Below are positions 8,219-15,009 of a stretch of DNA of 26,248 nt, one piece after another. Source of the stretch: JAYEIA01 sp034659855 (GTDB taxonomy: Bacteria; Bacteroidota; Bacteroidia; Bacteroidales; JAADGE01); contig JAYEIA010000247.1 in assembly GCA_034659855.1 (NCBI GenBank), positions 1-26,248 on the forward strand, given 5' to 3'. The notes beneath the pieces are model-generated. The model was given only the letters and a program-made list of their open reading frames with translations. It had not been told where the DNA came from and did not search any database. Both the position numbers and the translations under genes were made by a program. Position 1 is the first letter of the stretch, and every line of letters begins with the position of its first letter.

Positions 8219-8878
8219 ATGACTGAAAAAATTTATCCCGATTCCGGCGTTGAACTCAACGGATTTGTCGCAAAAAACTACGACAAAATAATGAATACCA
8301 TGTCGTTTGGTTTGTATCGCGGTTTTATAAAAAAAGCCATAAAACAAATGGATATTCAACCGGGTAACTCCATTTTAGACTTGGGATGCGGCACCGGCAG
8401 AAACCTTTCTTTAATGGCAAAATATATTGGCGAAACCGGCCGGATTACCGGGCTTGACATCTCGGAACATATGGAAACCCAATTCATAAAAAAATTTAAA
8501 GGACAGTCGAATATCAGTTTTGCAAATCAACGTATCGATCAACTATTCGATTTGAATAAACAATTCGACATTGTTTTTATCAGCTTTGTCATTCACGGTT
8601 TTCCGCATGAAATCCGAAGTACTGTAATCAAAAATGCACTCACCCATTTAAAACCGGGCGGAATATTTTACATCCTCGATTTCGCCGAATTTGATATGGC
8701 AAAAATGCCTGTCCTTCATCGGTTTATATTTAAAAAGGTAGAATGTAAATATGCTTTTGATTACATTGAACGCAATTGGAAAGCAATACTGAGAGAAGCC
8801 GGGTTCGATAATTTTAATGAGAATTTATATCTGAAAAATTACGTTCGCTTATTAAAAGCAGTAAAAACAGAAAAATAA
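8219..8878 (+). CDS. Class I SAM-dependent methyltransferase
   Basis: A 219-residue soluble enzyme of the UbiE/Methyltransf_25 type. Motif I is SILDLGCGTGRNLS (about 51-64), an acidic residue closes the next strand (ITGLDIS), and motif IV-like FDIVFISFVIHGF is followed by LKPGGIFYILDF. The substrate cannot be told; quinones, small metabolites and metalloids are all known for this fold. It begins 2 bp after the radical SAM stop, so it is almost surely coexpressed with it. It is the last gene before the IVS-like element. Confidence 0.88.
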   Translation: MTEKIYPDSGVELNGFVAKNYDKIMNTMSFGLYRGFIKKAIKQMDIQPGNSILDLGCGTGRNLSLMAKYIGETGRITGLDISEHMETQFIKKFKGQSNISFANQRIDQLFDLNKQFDIVFISFVIHGFPHEIRSTVIKNALTHLKPGGIFYILDFAEFDMAKMPVLHRFIFKKVECKYAFDYIERNWKAILREAGFDNFNENLYLKNYVRLLKAVKTEK

Positions 8879-8997
8879 ATTTTGATAACCACAAAAAAAA
8901 AACAGGTTCTACCACGAATTTAATGATAGCTCGCAATTTGTTTATATGTAGTTGAAATATAGTTTAACGCAGTTTATATGTTGTATTTTAGTTTTCA

Positions 8998-9150
8998 GAA
9001 ATTAGAAACTTATGAGTTTTCAAAAAGAGTTGGTAAAGGATATTTATAAATTAAGCAGTTCTTTTTCCTCATATGAAAAGTATGCTCTTGTACAGCAAAT
9101 AAATAGAGCAGCAGTATCAGTTGCATCAATCAAAAAAAGCAATATTTCAA
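8998..9150 (+). pseudogene. Degraded four-helix-bundle (S23/IVP-type) protein remnant
   Basis: Codons from TTC 8997 region read FRN, a TAG stop, then KLMSFQKELVKDIYKLSSSF and QQINRAAVSVAS, matching the N-terminal half of S23-type four-helix-bundle proteins (usually FRNL.VWQKS.ELVK.IY ... QIRRAAVSIPSNIAEG, about 115-125 residues). The in-frame TAG replaces a leucine codon, and after VSVAS the expected SNIAEG and the second half are gone. An ATG at 9012 opens a 67-codon frame, but its last part is element sequence, so I do not regard it as a functional gene. Confidence 0.65.
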
Positions 9151-9159
9151 CCACATTTA

Positions 9160-9265
9160 TATACTTCAAAACGGTTAATAATTTGACTTTTATAAAGAGT
9201 ATATTTGTTGAATAGCAAGGTATTGTATCATTATATCATTAAATAATTGAACCATTCAAAGTATA
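9160..9265. mobile_element. 106-bp MITE-like element, family 2, copy 1, nested in copy A
   Basis: Begins TATACTTCAAAACGGTTAAT and ends with CCATTCAAAGTATA; the ends are imperfect inverted repeats (TATACTT...AAGTATA and inner GGTT...AACC). Copy B of the host element reads directly through this point (AACCACATTTACAACTATAT), so this is an insertion. A second copy of about the same length lies at 22139-22243, with the shared core TGAATAGCAAGGTATTG. Confidence 0.7.
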
Positions 9266-9341
9266 ACTATATTTAAACAGTGTTTTGTATAATATAAATA
9301 TTTAATCAATAGAAATAAGGGTATAACCAAAAAAACAGATT

Positions 9342-9662
9342 ATGAAAGTAGCAATTCCTTCCGATAATAAAGAAACGATTACTAAAAGAACCGGACAAAG
9401 CAAAGGCTTTGTGGTGTATGACATTACTGACCATAAGATAGTCAGTTTTGAGTACAGAAAAAACCTCATGGATGAACACGATGAAGAAATAGAACATTCA
9501 CATGTGCAAATTATTGAATTGCTTACAGATGTTGATATCCTATTGGTGGCCGCCATTGGTAAACACATGAAAAGGGATGTAGATAACAGCACAATAAAAT
9601 ACCAAATGGTCCGGGAAGAAAAATTAACTCAAATTATCAATAACTTTTTAAAAATGAATTAA
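9342..9662 (+). CDS. NifX/NifB-C-terminal-like (dinitrogenase iron-molybdenum cofactor biosynthesis domain) protein
   Basis: A 106-residue single-domain protein. It opens with MKVAIPSDNKETITKRTGQS, the usual start of this domain, and contains FVVYDI and DVDILLVAAIGKHMKRDV, corresponding to the strand/loop that in relatives carries the cofactor-binding region. Standalone members are common in anaerobes without nitrogenase and are thought to bind Fe-S or metallo-clusters in transit. No nitrogenase gene is seen here, so nitrogen fixation should not be inferred. It is separated by only 1 bp from the DUF59-like gene, and the pair is bracketed by two copies of the IVS-like element. Confidence 0.85.
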   Translation: MKVAIPSDNKETITKRTGQSKGFVVYDITDHKIVSFEYRKNLMDEHDEEIEHSHVQIIELLTDVDILLVAAIGKHMKRDVDNSTIKYQMVREEKLTQIINNFLKMN

Positions 9663-9663
9663 T

Positions 9664-9963
9664 ATGAATACTATTTTAAAAGAACAAATTGAAGATACAA
9701 TTGACAGTGTGATGCATCCTGCTATTGATTTAAGCCTGACAGCATTAGGTATGGTCAAAGAGTTAAAAGTAACCGATCAAAAAGCAGAAGTTACATTTGC
9801 TTTTCCATTTCCCAATATTCCTATTGGCGAACAGTTAATTAATTCAATCAAAATTCCTGTAACAAATTTGGGTGCAGAATTTGATTATCAGGTGGTGATT
9901 ATGACAGAAGAGGAAAAACAAAAATTCTTACAACTTGAAGCGTCTGCATGGAAGGGAATGTAA
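9664..9963 (+). CDS. DUF59/MIP18-like protein (Fe-S assembly-type domain) lacking cysteines
   Basis: A 99-residue protein with the DUF59 outline: a first helix, DSVMHPAIDLSLTALGMVKELKV (family: DPE...V.LGLV..v.v), a beta-strand VTFAFPFPNIPIGEQL and a second strand pair FDYQVVIMTEEE. Many DUF59 proteins carry a CP motif after the central strand; here the position reads FPNIP and the protein has no Cys at all, so direct cluster ligation through cysteine is excluded. A role as scaffold or partner remains possible. It is 1 bp after the NifX-like gene, suggesting translational coupling. Confidence 0.75.
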   Translation: MNTILKEQIEDTIDSVMHPAIDLSLTALGMVKELKVTDQKAEVTFAFPFPNIPIGEQLINSIKIPVTNLGAEFDYQVVIMTEEEKQKFLQLEASAWKGM

Positions 9964-9990
9964 TTTACAGGATTTGTTTTGCATTAAAAA

Positions 9991-10261
9991 GTTCTGCCGC
10001 GAATTTAATGATAACTTGCAATTTGTTTATATGTAGTTTAACGTAGTTCACATGTAGTTTAATATAGTTTATATGTAGTTAATATGTTGTATTTAAGAAG
10101 TTGAAAATATTTCGAAAAAGGAAAAAAAACGGCTGTAAAAATGAGCAACTATATTGCATCAAGCAAAAAAAACAATATTTAAACTACATTTAAACCACAT
10201 TTACAACTATATTTAAACAGTGTTTTGTATAATATAAATTTTAATCAATAGAATAAGGGTA
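9991..10261 (+). repeat. IVS-like element, copy B (internally deleted)
   Basis: Shares both ends with 8906-9323. Its left arm has five tandem-like (G/A)TAGTT units (10032-10085) and its right arm the complementary AAACTACATTT/AAACCACATTT/ACAACTATATTT series (10170-10218), giving a potential long imperfect hairpin. The interior keeps only TATTGCATCAAGCAAAAAAA, matching the end of the four-helix-bundle remnant in copy A, so the reading frame was deleted. No gene is seen in it. Confidence 0.65.
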
Positions 10262-10284
10262 GTACCCATTAGAATAGCAGAATT

Positions 10285-10467
10285 ATGCCAAAAATAGAGG
10301 CTTTTCAAAAATACACCAATGAATACGATAATTGGTTTACAGCAAATCGTTTTGCGTTTTTATCGCAAATAGAAGCTGTTAAAAAAACACTACAGGCCGA
10401 AGGTGTGATTGAAATCGGTATTGGAAGTGGTGTTTTTACTGAACCATTGGGAATTAAAGCACAAAAA
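10285..10467 (+). pseudogene. 5' remnant of a SAM-dependent methyltransferase gene
   Basis: About 60 codons from ATG 10285 read FQKYTNEYDNWFTANRFAFL...VIEIGIGSGVFTEPLGIK, which matches the start and motif I of a class I methyltransferase. Instead of continuing through the ~150 further residues expected, the frame passes directly into the first codons of the exporter gene in another frame and stops at 10488. The join is near 10460-10470. This looks like a deletion that removed the rest of the enzyme gene and placed the exporter directly behind its 5' end. Confidence 0.8.
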
Positions 10468-10471
10468 GGAA

Positions 10472-11500
10472 ATGGAAGAAATATTTAAACTATTTTTAAA
10501 ATCCGTCATGATAACCGGATTTGTATTTATCATGATGGTAATGATTGAATACATCAATGTTCAATCAAAAGGAGTTTGGCAAAAACATCTTACCGGAAAC
10601 AAATGGAAACAATATCTTATTGCAGGAGTTTTGGGCGCGTTGCCCGGTTGCTTGGGTGCATTCACCATGGTTGCCCTTTTTTCGCACCAATTGGTTTCGT
10701 TTGGTGCATTGGTAACTACTATGATTGCCACCAGTGGCGATGAGGCTTTTGTAATGTTTGCCATGTTCCCCAAACAAGCGGCAATAATTACTGTAATCCT
10801 TTTGACTGTAGGGATTTTGGCCGGTTATCTTACCGATAAATTTTATCACCCCAAAAGCCTGTTGGATAAATTATCAGGGAATAATTTGGAATTACATAAT
10901 GAGGAGCAATGTAAATGCTTTCAAAAAAACATATTTTGGTCAAATCTGTTTCATCCTTCGCTTCAACGTATATCGGTTGCCGTTGGCATATTAGCTCTTA
11001 TGACCGGATTGGCAACAGGAGTACTTTCCGGCAAAGCTGAAATGTGGGTTAAAGTTACCCTGATGATAACTTTTGCTTTTGCTTTATTTATAACAATTAC
11101 CGTCCCTAATCATTTTCTGAAAGAACATATTTGGAACCATATTGTTAAAACTCACTTACCAAGAATTTTTTTATGGGTATTTGGTGTTTTGTTGGTTATG
11201 CACTTTTTAACGCTTTATATCGATGTGGAAGATTGGATTTCAAATAATATGTTCGTAATACTGCTCATTGCTGTTTTAATTGGTATCATTCCTGAATCCG
11301 GCCCACATCTGGTTTTCGTTACGCTTTTTGCCGCCGGCACTATTCCATTCAGTATTTTTTTAGCAAGTTCAATTTCGCAGGATGGTCATGGAATGTTGCC
11401 CATGCTTGCTGAATCAAAAAAAGGATTTCTTGCCGTAAAAATAATCAATATGATTTATGCTTTAGTAGTCGGTGGATTCGGTTTATTCTTTGGATTTTAA
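10472..11500 (+). CDS. Putative 10-TM heavy-metal exporter/manganese transporter-like protein (ArsP_2-like)
   Basis: A 342-residue polytopic membrane protein with about ten helices. The two halves carry related signatures: GALPGCLGAFTMVALFSH with TSGDEAFVMFAMFPK in the first half, and GIIPESGPHLVFVTLFAAG with SSISQDGHGMLPMLAES in the second, an inverted-repeat transporter pattern. These match the family annotated as putative 10-TM heavy-metal exporter or manganese transporter (PF11449). A central cytoplasmic loop has NEEQCKCFQKN, with a CxC. ATG 10472 is preferred over an upstream in-frame TTG/ATG at 10409 because homology to the paralogous remnant at 2835 starts here (MEEIFKLFLKS versus METVYKIFLHS) and the extra residues are methyltransferase sequence out of frame. 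A terminator follows at 11581. Confidence 0.82.
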   Translation: MEEIFKLFLKSVMITGFVFIMMVMIEYINVQSKGVWQKHLTGNKWKQYLIAGVLGALPGCLGAFTMVALFSHQLVSFGALVTTMIATSGDEAFVMFAMFPKQAAIITVILLTVGILAGYLTDKFYHPKSLLDKLSGNNLELHNEEQCKCFQKNIFWSNLFHPSLQRISVAVGILALMTGLATGVLSGKAEMWVKVTLMITFAFALFITITVPNHFLKEHIWNHIVKTHLPRIFLWVFGVLLVMHFLTLYIDVEDWISNNMFVILLIAVLIGIIPESGPHLVFVTLFAAGTIPFSIFLASSISQDGHGMLPMLAESKKGFLAVKIINMIYALVVGGFGLFFGF

Positions 11501-11580
11501 CTAATAATTTTATTTGAAAGAAATACAGACTATTTGCGATCTGTTCGATGAAAAGATGTGCTATGCACAAAATAAGGATA

Positions 11581-11618
11581 AAAAAAGACCTGCAACAGAA
11601 TATGGGGCAGGTCTTTTT
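11581..11618. terminator. Bidirectional terminator between exporter and desaturase remnant
   Basis: AAAAAAGACCTGC (11581-11593) pairs with GCAGGTCTTTTT (11607-11618) around a 13-nt loop. T-runs follow in both directions, so it can serve the exporter (+) and the desaturase (-). It lies 80 bp after the exporter stop. Confidence 0.8.
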
Positions 11619-11633
11619 ATTAGGAATACTTTC

Positions 11634-12733
11634 TTAAATTGACATTCGATCATATTTGCCGGTGCCCAATTTGTGCAGTATCGAGAAATGACTTTTAAGG
11701 GCCGTTGCAAATGTTTTGTTGTTGTGGTAGGGTATATCAAACTCTTCGGCTGTTTTTTTACAATTTGGGAAAGTTTTCTATAGTGGACATGACAAATAGC
11801 CGGAAATAAACGATGTTCAATTTGAAAATTCAACCCGCCGATAAGCCAGGAAAAAACCCGACTGTTTGTTGCAAAATTTGCTGTAGTTTTCAATTGATGC
11901 ACTACCGGATTATTTTCCAGCGTTTTTTCAGGTTTATAAAAAGCCGTTTCATTGACCACATGTGCCGGTTGAAATATTAAAGCCAGTAAAAGTCCGGTAA
12001 TAAAATGCATTAATAAGAATCCTGCTACTATCAACCATGGAGAAACCGAAGCGGTAAGCAGGGGAATAACTAATATAAGTATGGTGTACCAGGTTTTATG
12101 AACTATAATTTCAAGAAGAGCTTTTTTGAATGTCAGCTTTTGACTTGACAGCAGATTGTTTTTATTATAACGGAAAAGCTGTAAAAAATCTTTAGCAATA
12201 TACCAATACAAGCTCATGATTCCGTAGAAAAGGGGAGCATATATTATTTAAAATTTATGCATCGGTTTTATTTTCTGAAAAGGAGAGAAACGCATGACCG
12301 GGTTTTCAATATCTTCATCCCAACCTTCGATGTTGGTGTACGCATGGTGTAACACATTGTGCTGAATCTTCCAATTTTTGTGATAGCCGCCGGCAAAATT
12401 TAATAAAAACCCCAGTACTCGGTTGACTCTTTTATTATCGGAATAGGCGCCGTGGTTGGCATCGTGCATAATAGACAGCCCAATGCCCGACATGCCAAAT
12501 CCCATTATGCCCCAAAGTGCAAGTACCCCCCAAGCTGAGGTTATGACTCCGGCAATCATGAGGCCATAGGGTACAAAGTATAAGAGAAGCATAAGAACTG
12601 TTTTTAGTTTCATGCTTAAATTTGCCTTTTTGGTTATATTATTATCTTCAAAATATAGATTTACCCGCTCTCTCAGCTTTTTGGGAAAATCTTGTTTACT
12701 TAATTTATTAAATTTAACTTTTGTCGTTTTCAT
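11634..12733 (-). pseudogene. Membrane fatty acid desaturase, pseudogene with nonsense, frameshift and His-box lesions
   Basis: Reconstructed, this is a ~365-residue acyl-lipid desaturase with three His boxes: HDANH, HNVLHH and a third box. Three separate defects are visible. (1) TAA at 12248-12250 lies in frame where relatives have Gln (KPMHKF-stop-IYAPLFYGIMSLYWY continues in the same frame). (2) A run of seven A in place of eight near 11750-11757 shifts the frame; correcting it gives IVKKTAEEFDIPYHNNKTF and a C-terminal LGTGKYDRMSI with stop at 11634-11636. (3) The third box reads QIEHR rather than QIEHH. The apparent second reading frame (12217 to 11561) is just the rest of the same gene. 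Point (2) alone could be a sequencing error, but all three together argue for real loss. Confidence 0.88.
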
Positions 12734-12911
12734 TTTTTATATATTGAATAGGTGTAAATGAATAACTGATTTCTGTAAAAAATTGCAAACTACTATAAAA
12801 AAGTTATTTACAGCATACTTATATTGGAATTTTTCACTTTTGTTAGGACATAAATACAATAGAGTGAGCAATGAACAGCAGTAGCGTTCTGTGTCTTGTA
12901 GAACAACAACC

Positions 12912-13697
12912 TTATGATTCCGTGGTTTTAGCTTCATTCCATATTTCTTCCATTTCATTTAAGCTCATATCCGGCAACGATTTGTTCATCGCTTTAGCTT
13001 TGGTTTCCAGAAAATTAAATCTTGAAATGAATTTTTTATTGGTACGCTCCAAAGCATTTTCCGGGTTGATGTCATAGAGGCGAGCGGCATTGATTAATGA
13101 AAACATAATGTCGCCGAATTCCGCTTCTTTTTCTGTTTGGTCTTGGTTTGAAACGGCTTCTTCAAACTCTGCAATTTCTTCTTTTACTTTATCCCAAACT
13201 TGTTCTTTGACGTCCCAGTCGAAGCCGGCTCCCCTTGCTTTCTCCTGAACTCTTACAGCTTTTACCAAAGCCGGCAGGCTGTTCGGAATACCGCCGAGAA
13301 TGCTTTTATTTCCGTCCTTTTCTTTGAGTTTAATTTGCTCCCAGTTGTTCTTTATTTCGTCGGTGTTTTGAATTTTTGTATCTCCGTATACATGCGGATG
13401 TCTTCTGATGAGTTTCTCGGCTAAGCTGTTAATGACATCAGCCATATCAAACTCATTTTTTTCAGAACCGATTTTTGCGTAAAATATAATGTGCAAAAAT
13501 AAATCGCCCAGTTCTTTTTTTATCTCTTGGGAGTTATTTTCCATTATGGCTTCTGCCAATTCATAGGTCTCTTCAATGGTGAGCGGTCGCAGGCTTTCAT
13601 TGGTTTGTTTTGCATCCCACGGGCAACCGGCACGCAATTCATCCATTATTGTGAGTATGCGTTCAAATGCTTTTAGTTTATCGGCTTTGGAATTCAT
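12912..13697 (-). CDS. mazG: Nucleoside triphosphate pyrophosphohydrolase MazG
   Basis: A 261-residue tandem MazG protein, the normal length. The first half contains CPWDAKQTNESLRPLTIEETYELAEAI and ELGDLFLHIIFYAKI, giving the E-x-x-E-type magnesium site; the second half has AEFEEAVSNQ and EFGDIMFSLINAARLY followed by NPENALERTNKKF. It hydrolyses NTPs to NMP and pyrophosphate, which limits misincorporation of damaged nucleotides and affects (p)ppGpp-related physiology in some bacteria. It lies 32 bp downstream of queA's stop in the same direction and is likely cotranscribed with it. The 178 bp between it and the desaturase start hold no gene that I can support. Confidence 0.95.
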   Translation of the reverse strand: MNSKADKLKAFERILTIMDELRAGCPWDAKQTNESLRPLTIEETYELAEAIMENNSQEIKKELGDLFLHIIFYAKIGSEKNEFDMADVINSLAEKLIRRHPHVYGDTKIQNTDEIKNNWEQIKLKEKDGNKSILGGIPNSLPALVKAVRVQEKARGAGFDWDVKEQVWDKVKEEIAEFEEAVSNQDQTEKEAEFGDIMFSLINAARLYDINPENALERTNKKFISRFNFLETKAKAMNKSLPDMSLNEMEEIWNEAKTTES

Positions 13698-13729
13698 TTC
13701 TTATATGTTAAATTTTTATATTCGTTGTG

Positions 13730-14938
13730 TTAGGGAATGAGCAGGGAACTGTCTCCGTAGCTGAGAAATCTGAAATTGTTTTCAAGAGCAAAGTCATATA
13801 CTCTTTTATGGTCTTTGCCGATAAAAGCTGAAATTAGCATAAGTAAAGTGCTTTTAGGCATATGAAAGTTTGTAATCAATTTGGAAATTATGCGAAACTT
13901 ATATCCCGGGATAATAAAAATTTGAGTTGAGAACTCAAATCGCTCGGTTTTATTCGTTTTCATGTAAGTTATTAATGCATCTACAGCCGTTTTGGTTTCA
14001 ATGTCTTGCGGCAATTGAGTAATTTCATTTTGCTTTAGAAAGTCGAGTTTATTCATTGCTCCGGTAATAATTTTAACTCCGGTCCAATATAAACTTTCCA
14101 GTGTACGAACCGAGGTTGTACCAACCGCAGTAATATGACCCAAGTTTTCTGATATTTCAGTTATAGTAGCTGTTGAAATCGAGATTTGCTCAGAATGCAT
14201 GGTGTGTCCGGCAGCCGTTTCACTTTTGACCGGTTTAAACGTTCCGGCGCCAACATGCAGGTTTACAAAAGCAGACTTGATATTTTTTTTGGTCAATTTC
14301 TGCATAATTTCGGGAGTAAAATGCAATCCGGCAGTGGGGGCTGCTACCGAGCCTTTATTTTTTGAATACACGGTCTGGTAACGTTCGGTGTCGGAGTCTT
14401 CGCTGTGCCTGTTAAGATAGGGCGGGATAGGTGTTTTTCCCGCTGCCCCCAAAATATCACCGAAAGTAACAGAATCATCCTCCCATAAGAAGCGAACAAA
14501 CTGCGTGTTATCCACATTCTTTACTTTTTCGGCATATATTGTAAGCGCATGGCCATTTATATCGGCGGTTGTATATATTCGGTTCTTTTTCCATTTCTTT
14601 AAATTACCGACGGTACATTTCCATTCTGCTCCGCTTCCTGCACTAAATGCTCTCTCATAATCTGCCGGTTGACCGGGTTCAAGACAAAAGACCTCGATTT
14701 TTGCTCCGGTTTGTTTTTTGAAATTCATTCGAGCCTTAATAACTTTGGTTTCATTAAAAACCATGAGGTCTCCCGGCTGCAGAAATTCTGCAATATTTTT
14801 AAATTTTTGTGCTTTTATATTTCCGTTAATGTATGTGAGTAGCTTTGAGCCGTCTCGTTCTGCGGCCGGATACTTTGCAATTTTATCATCCGATAAATTA
14901 TAATCGTAATCATCTACTCTGATATTCTCAAATTTCAT
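13730..14938 (-). CDS. queA: S-adenosylmethionine:tRNA ribosyltransferase-isomerase (QueA)
   Basis: This 402-residue enzyme transfers and isomerises the ribosyl group of SAM to preQ1 at tRNA position 34 to give epoxyqueuosine. Typical stretches are DDKIAKYPAAERDGSKLL near the N-terminus, LQPGDLMVFNETKVIKARM, PPYLNR, GSVAAPTAGLHFTPE, HVGAGTFKPVK, HTMHSEQISIS, GTTSVRTLESL and a final SYGDSSLLIP. The length fits the longer form of the family found in Bacteroidota. I use ATG 14938; an upstream in-frame TTG at 14968 adds ten residues without homology. It is divergent from the DUF2027 gene with a 71-bp gap. Confidence 0.96.
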   Translation of the reverse strand: MKFENIRVDDYDYNLSDDKIAKYPAAERDGSKLLTYINGNIKAQKFKNIAEFLQPGDLMVFNETKVIKARMNFKKQTGAKIEVFCLEPGQPADYERAFSAGSGAEWKCTVGNLKKWKKNRIYTTADINGHALTIYAEKVKNVDNTQFVRFLWEDDSVTFGDILGAAGKTPIPPYLNRHSEDSDTERYQTVYSKNKGSVAAPTAGLHFTPEIMQKLTKKNIKSAFVNLHVGAGTFKPVKSETAAGHTMHSEQISISTATITEISENLGHITAVGTTSVRTLESLYWTGVKIITGAMNKLDFLKQNEITQLPQDIETKTAVDALITYMKTNKTERFEFSTQIFIIPGYKFRIISKLITNFHMPKSTLLMLISAFIGKDHKRVYDFALENNFRFLSYGDSSLLIP

Positions 14939-14984
14939 ATCACAATTCTCAAGGGTTTGAATCTGCAAATTTCAATTATTTCTT

Positions 14985-14992
14985 TACCTTTG
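14985..14992 (+). promoter_or_regulatory. Bacteroidota-type -7 promoter element upstream of the DUF2027-Smr gene
   Basis: TACCTTTG matches the TAnnTTTG -7 consensus and lies 17 bp before ATG 15010. The -33 TTTG partner is weak: TCTG at 14962-14965 has the usual 19-bp spacing, and TTTG at 14956 is 25 bp away. Confidence 0.55.
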
Positions 14993-15009
14993 CAAAAAAT
15001 AAAATAGAC

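Larger units (their letters stand above)
8906..9323 (+). repeat. IVS-like (S23 four-helix-bundle) element, copy A, with nested small element
   Basis: Shares its left part (GTTCT through TATATGTAGTT) and right part (TTAAACAGTGTTTTGTATAA through AATAAGGGTA) with 9991-10261. The left arm has iterated (G/A)TAGTTTAA-type units and the right arm complementary AAACTAC/AACCAC units, so the ends can form a long imperfect stem. Between the arms is a degraded four-helix-bundle (23S rRNA intervening-sequence protein-like) reading frame. A 106-bp insertion (9160-9265) absent from copy B sits in the right arm. About 312 bp remain without it. Confidence 0.65.

Noticed and set aside
9012..9215. 67-codon ORF as a real small protein
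   Set aside because: Its first ~40 codons are an S23 remnant preceded in frame by a stop, and the rest reads element sequence including the nested insertion.
9342..9963. Nitrogen fixation genes
   Set aside because: No nitrogenase or other nif genes are present; single NifX-like proteins are widespread in non-fixing anaerobes.
10032..10085. Short (G/A)TAGTTTAA units as a CRISPR or replication iteron array
   Set aside because: The units are imperfect, lack spacers and are matched by complementary units in the right arm, which fits a hairpin arm of the IVS-like element better.
10285..10488. Complete small methyltransferase-like protein
   Set aside because: It stops just after motif I and its last codons are the exporter start in another frame.
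11561..12217. Separate second desaturase gene downstream of the first
   Set aside because: It is in frame with the upstream part and only parted by a TAA in place of Gln; its last ~55 codons are out of frame after an A-run. It is one broken gene.
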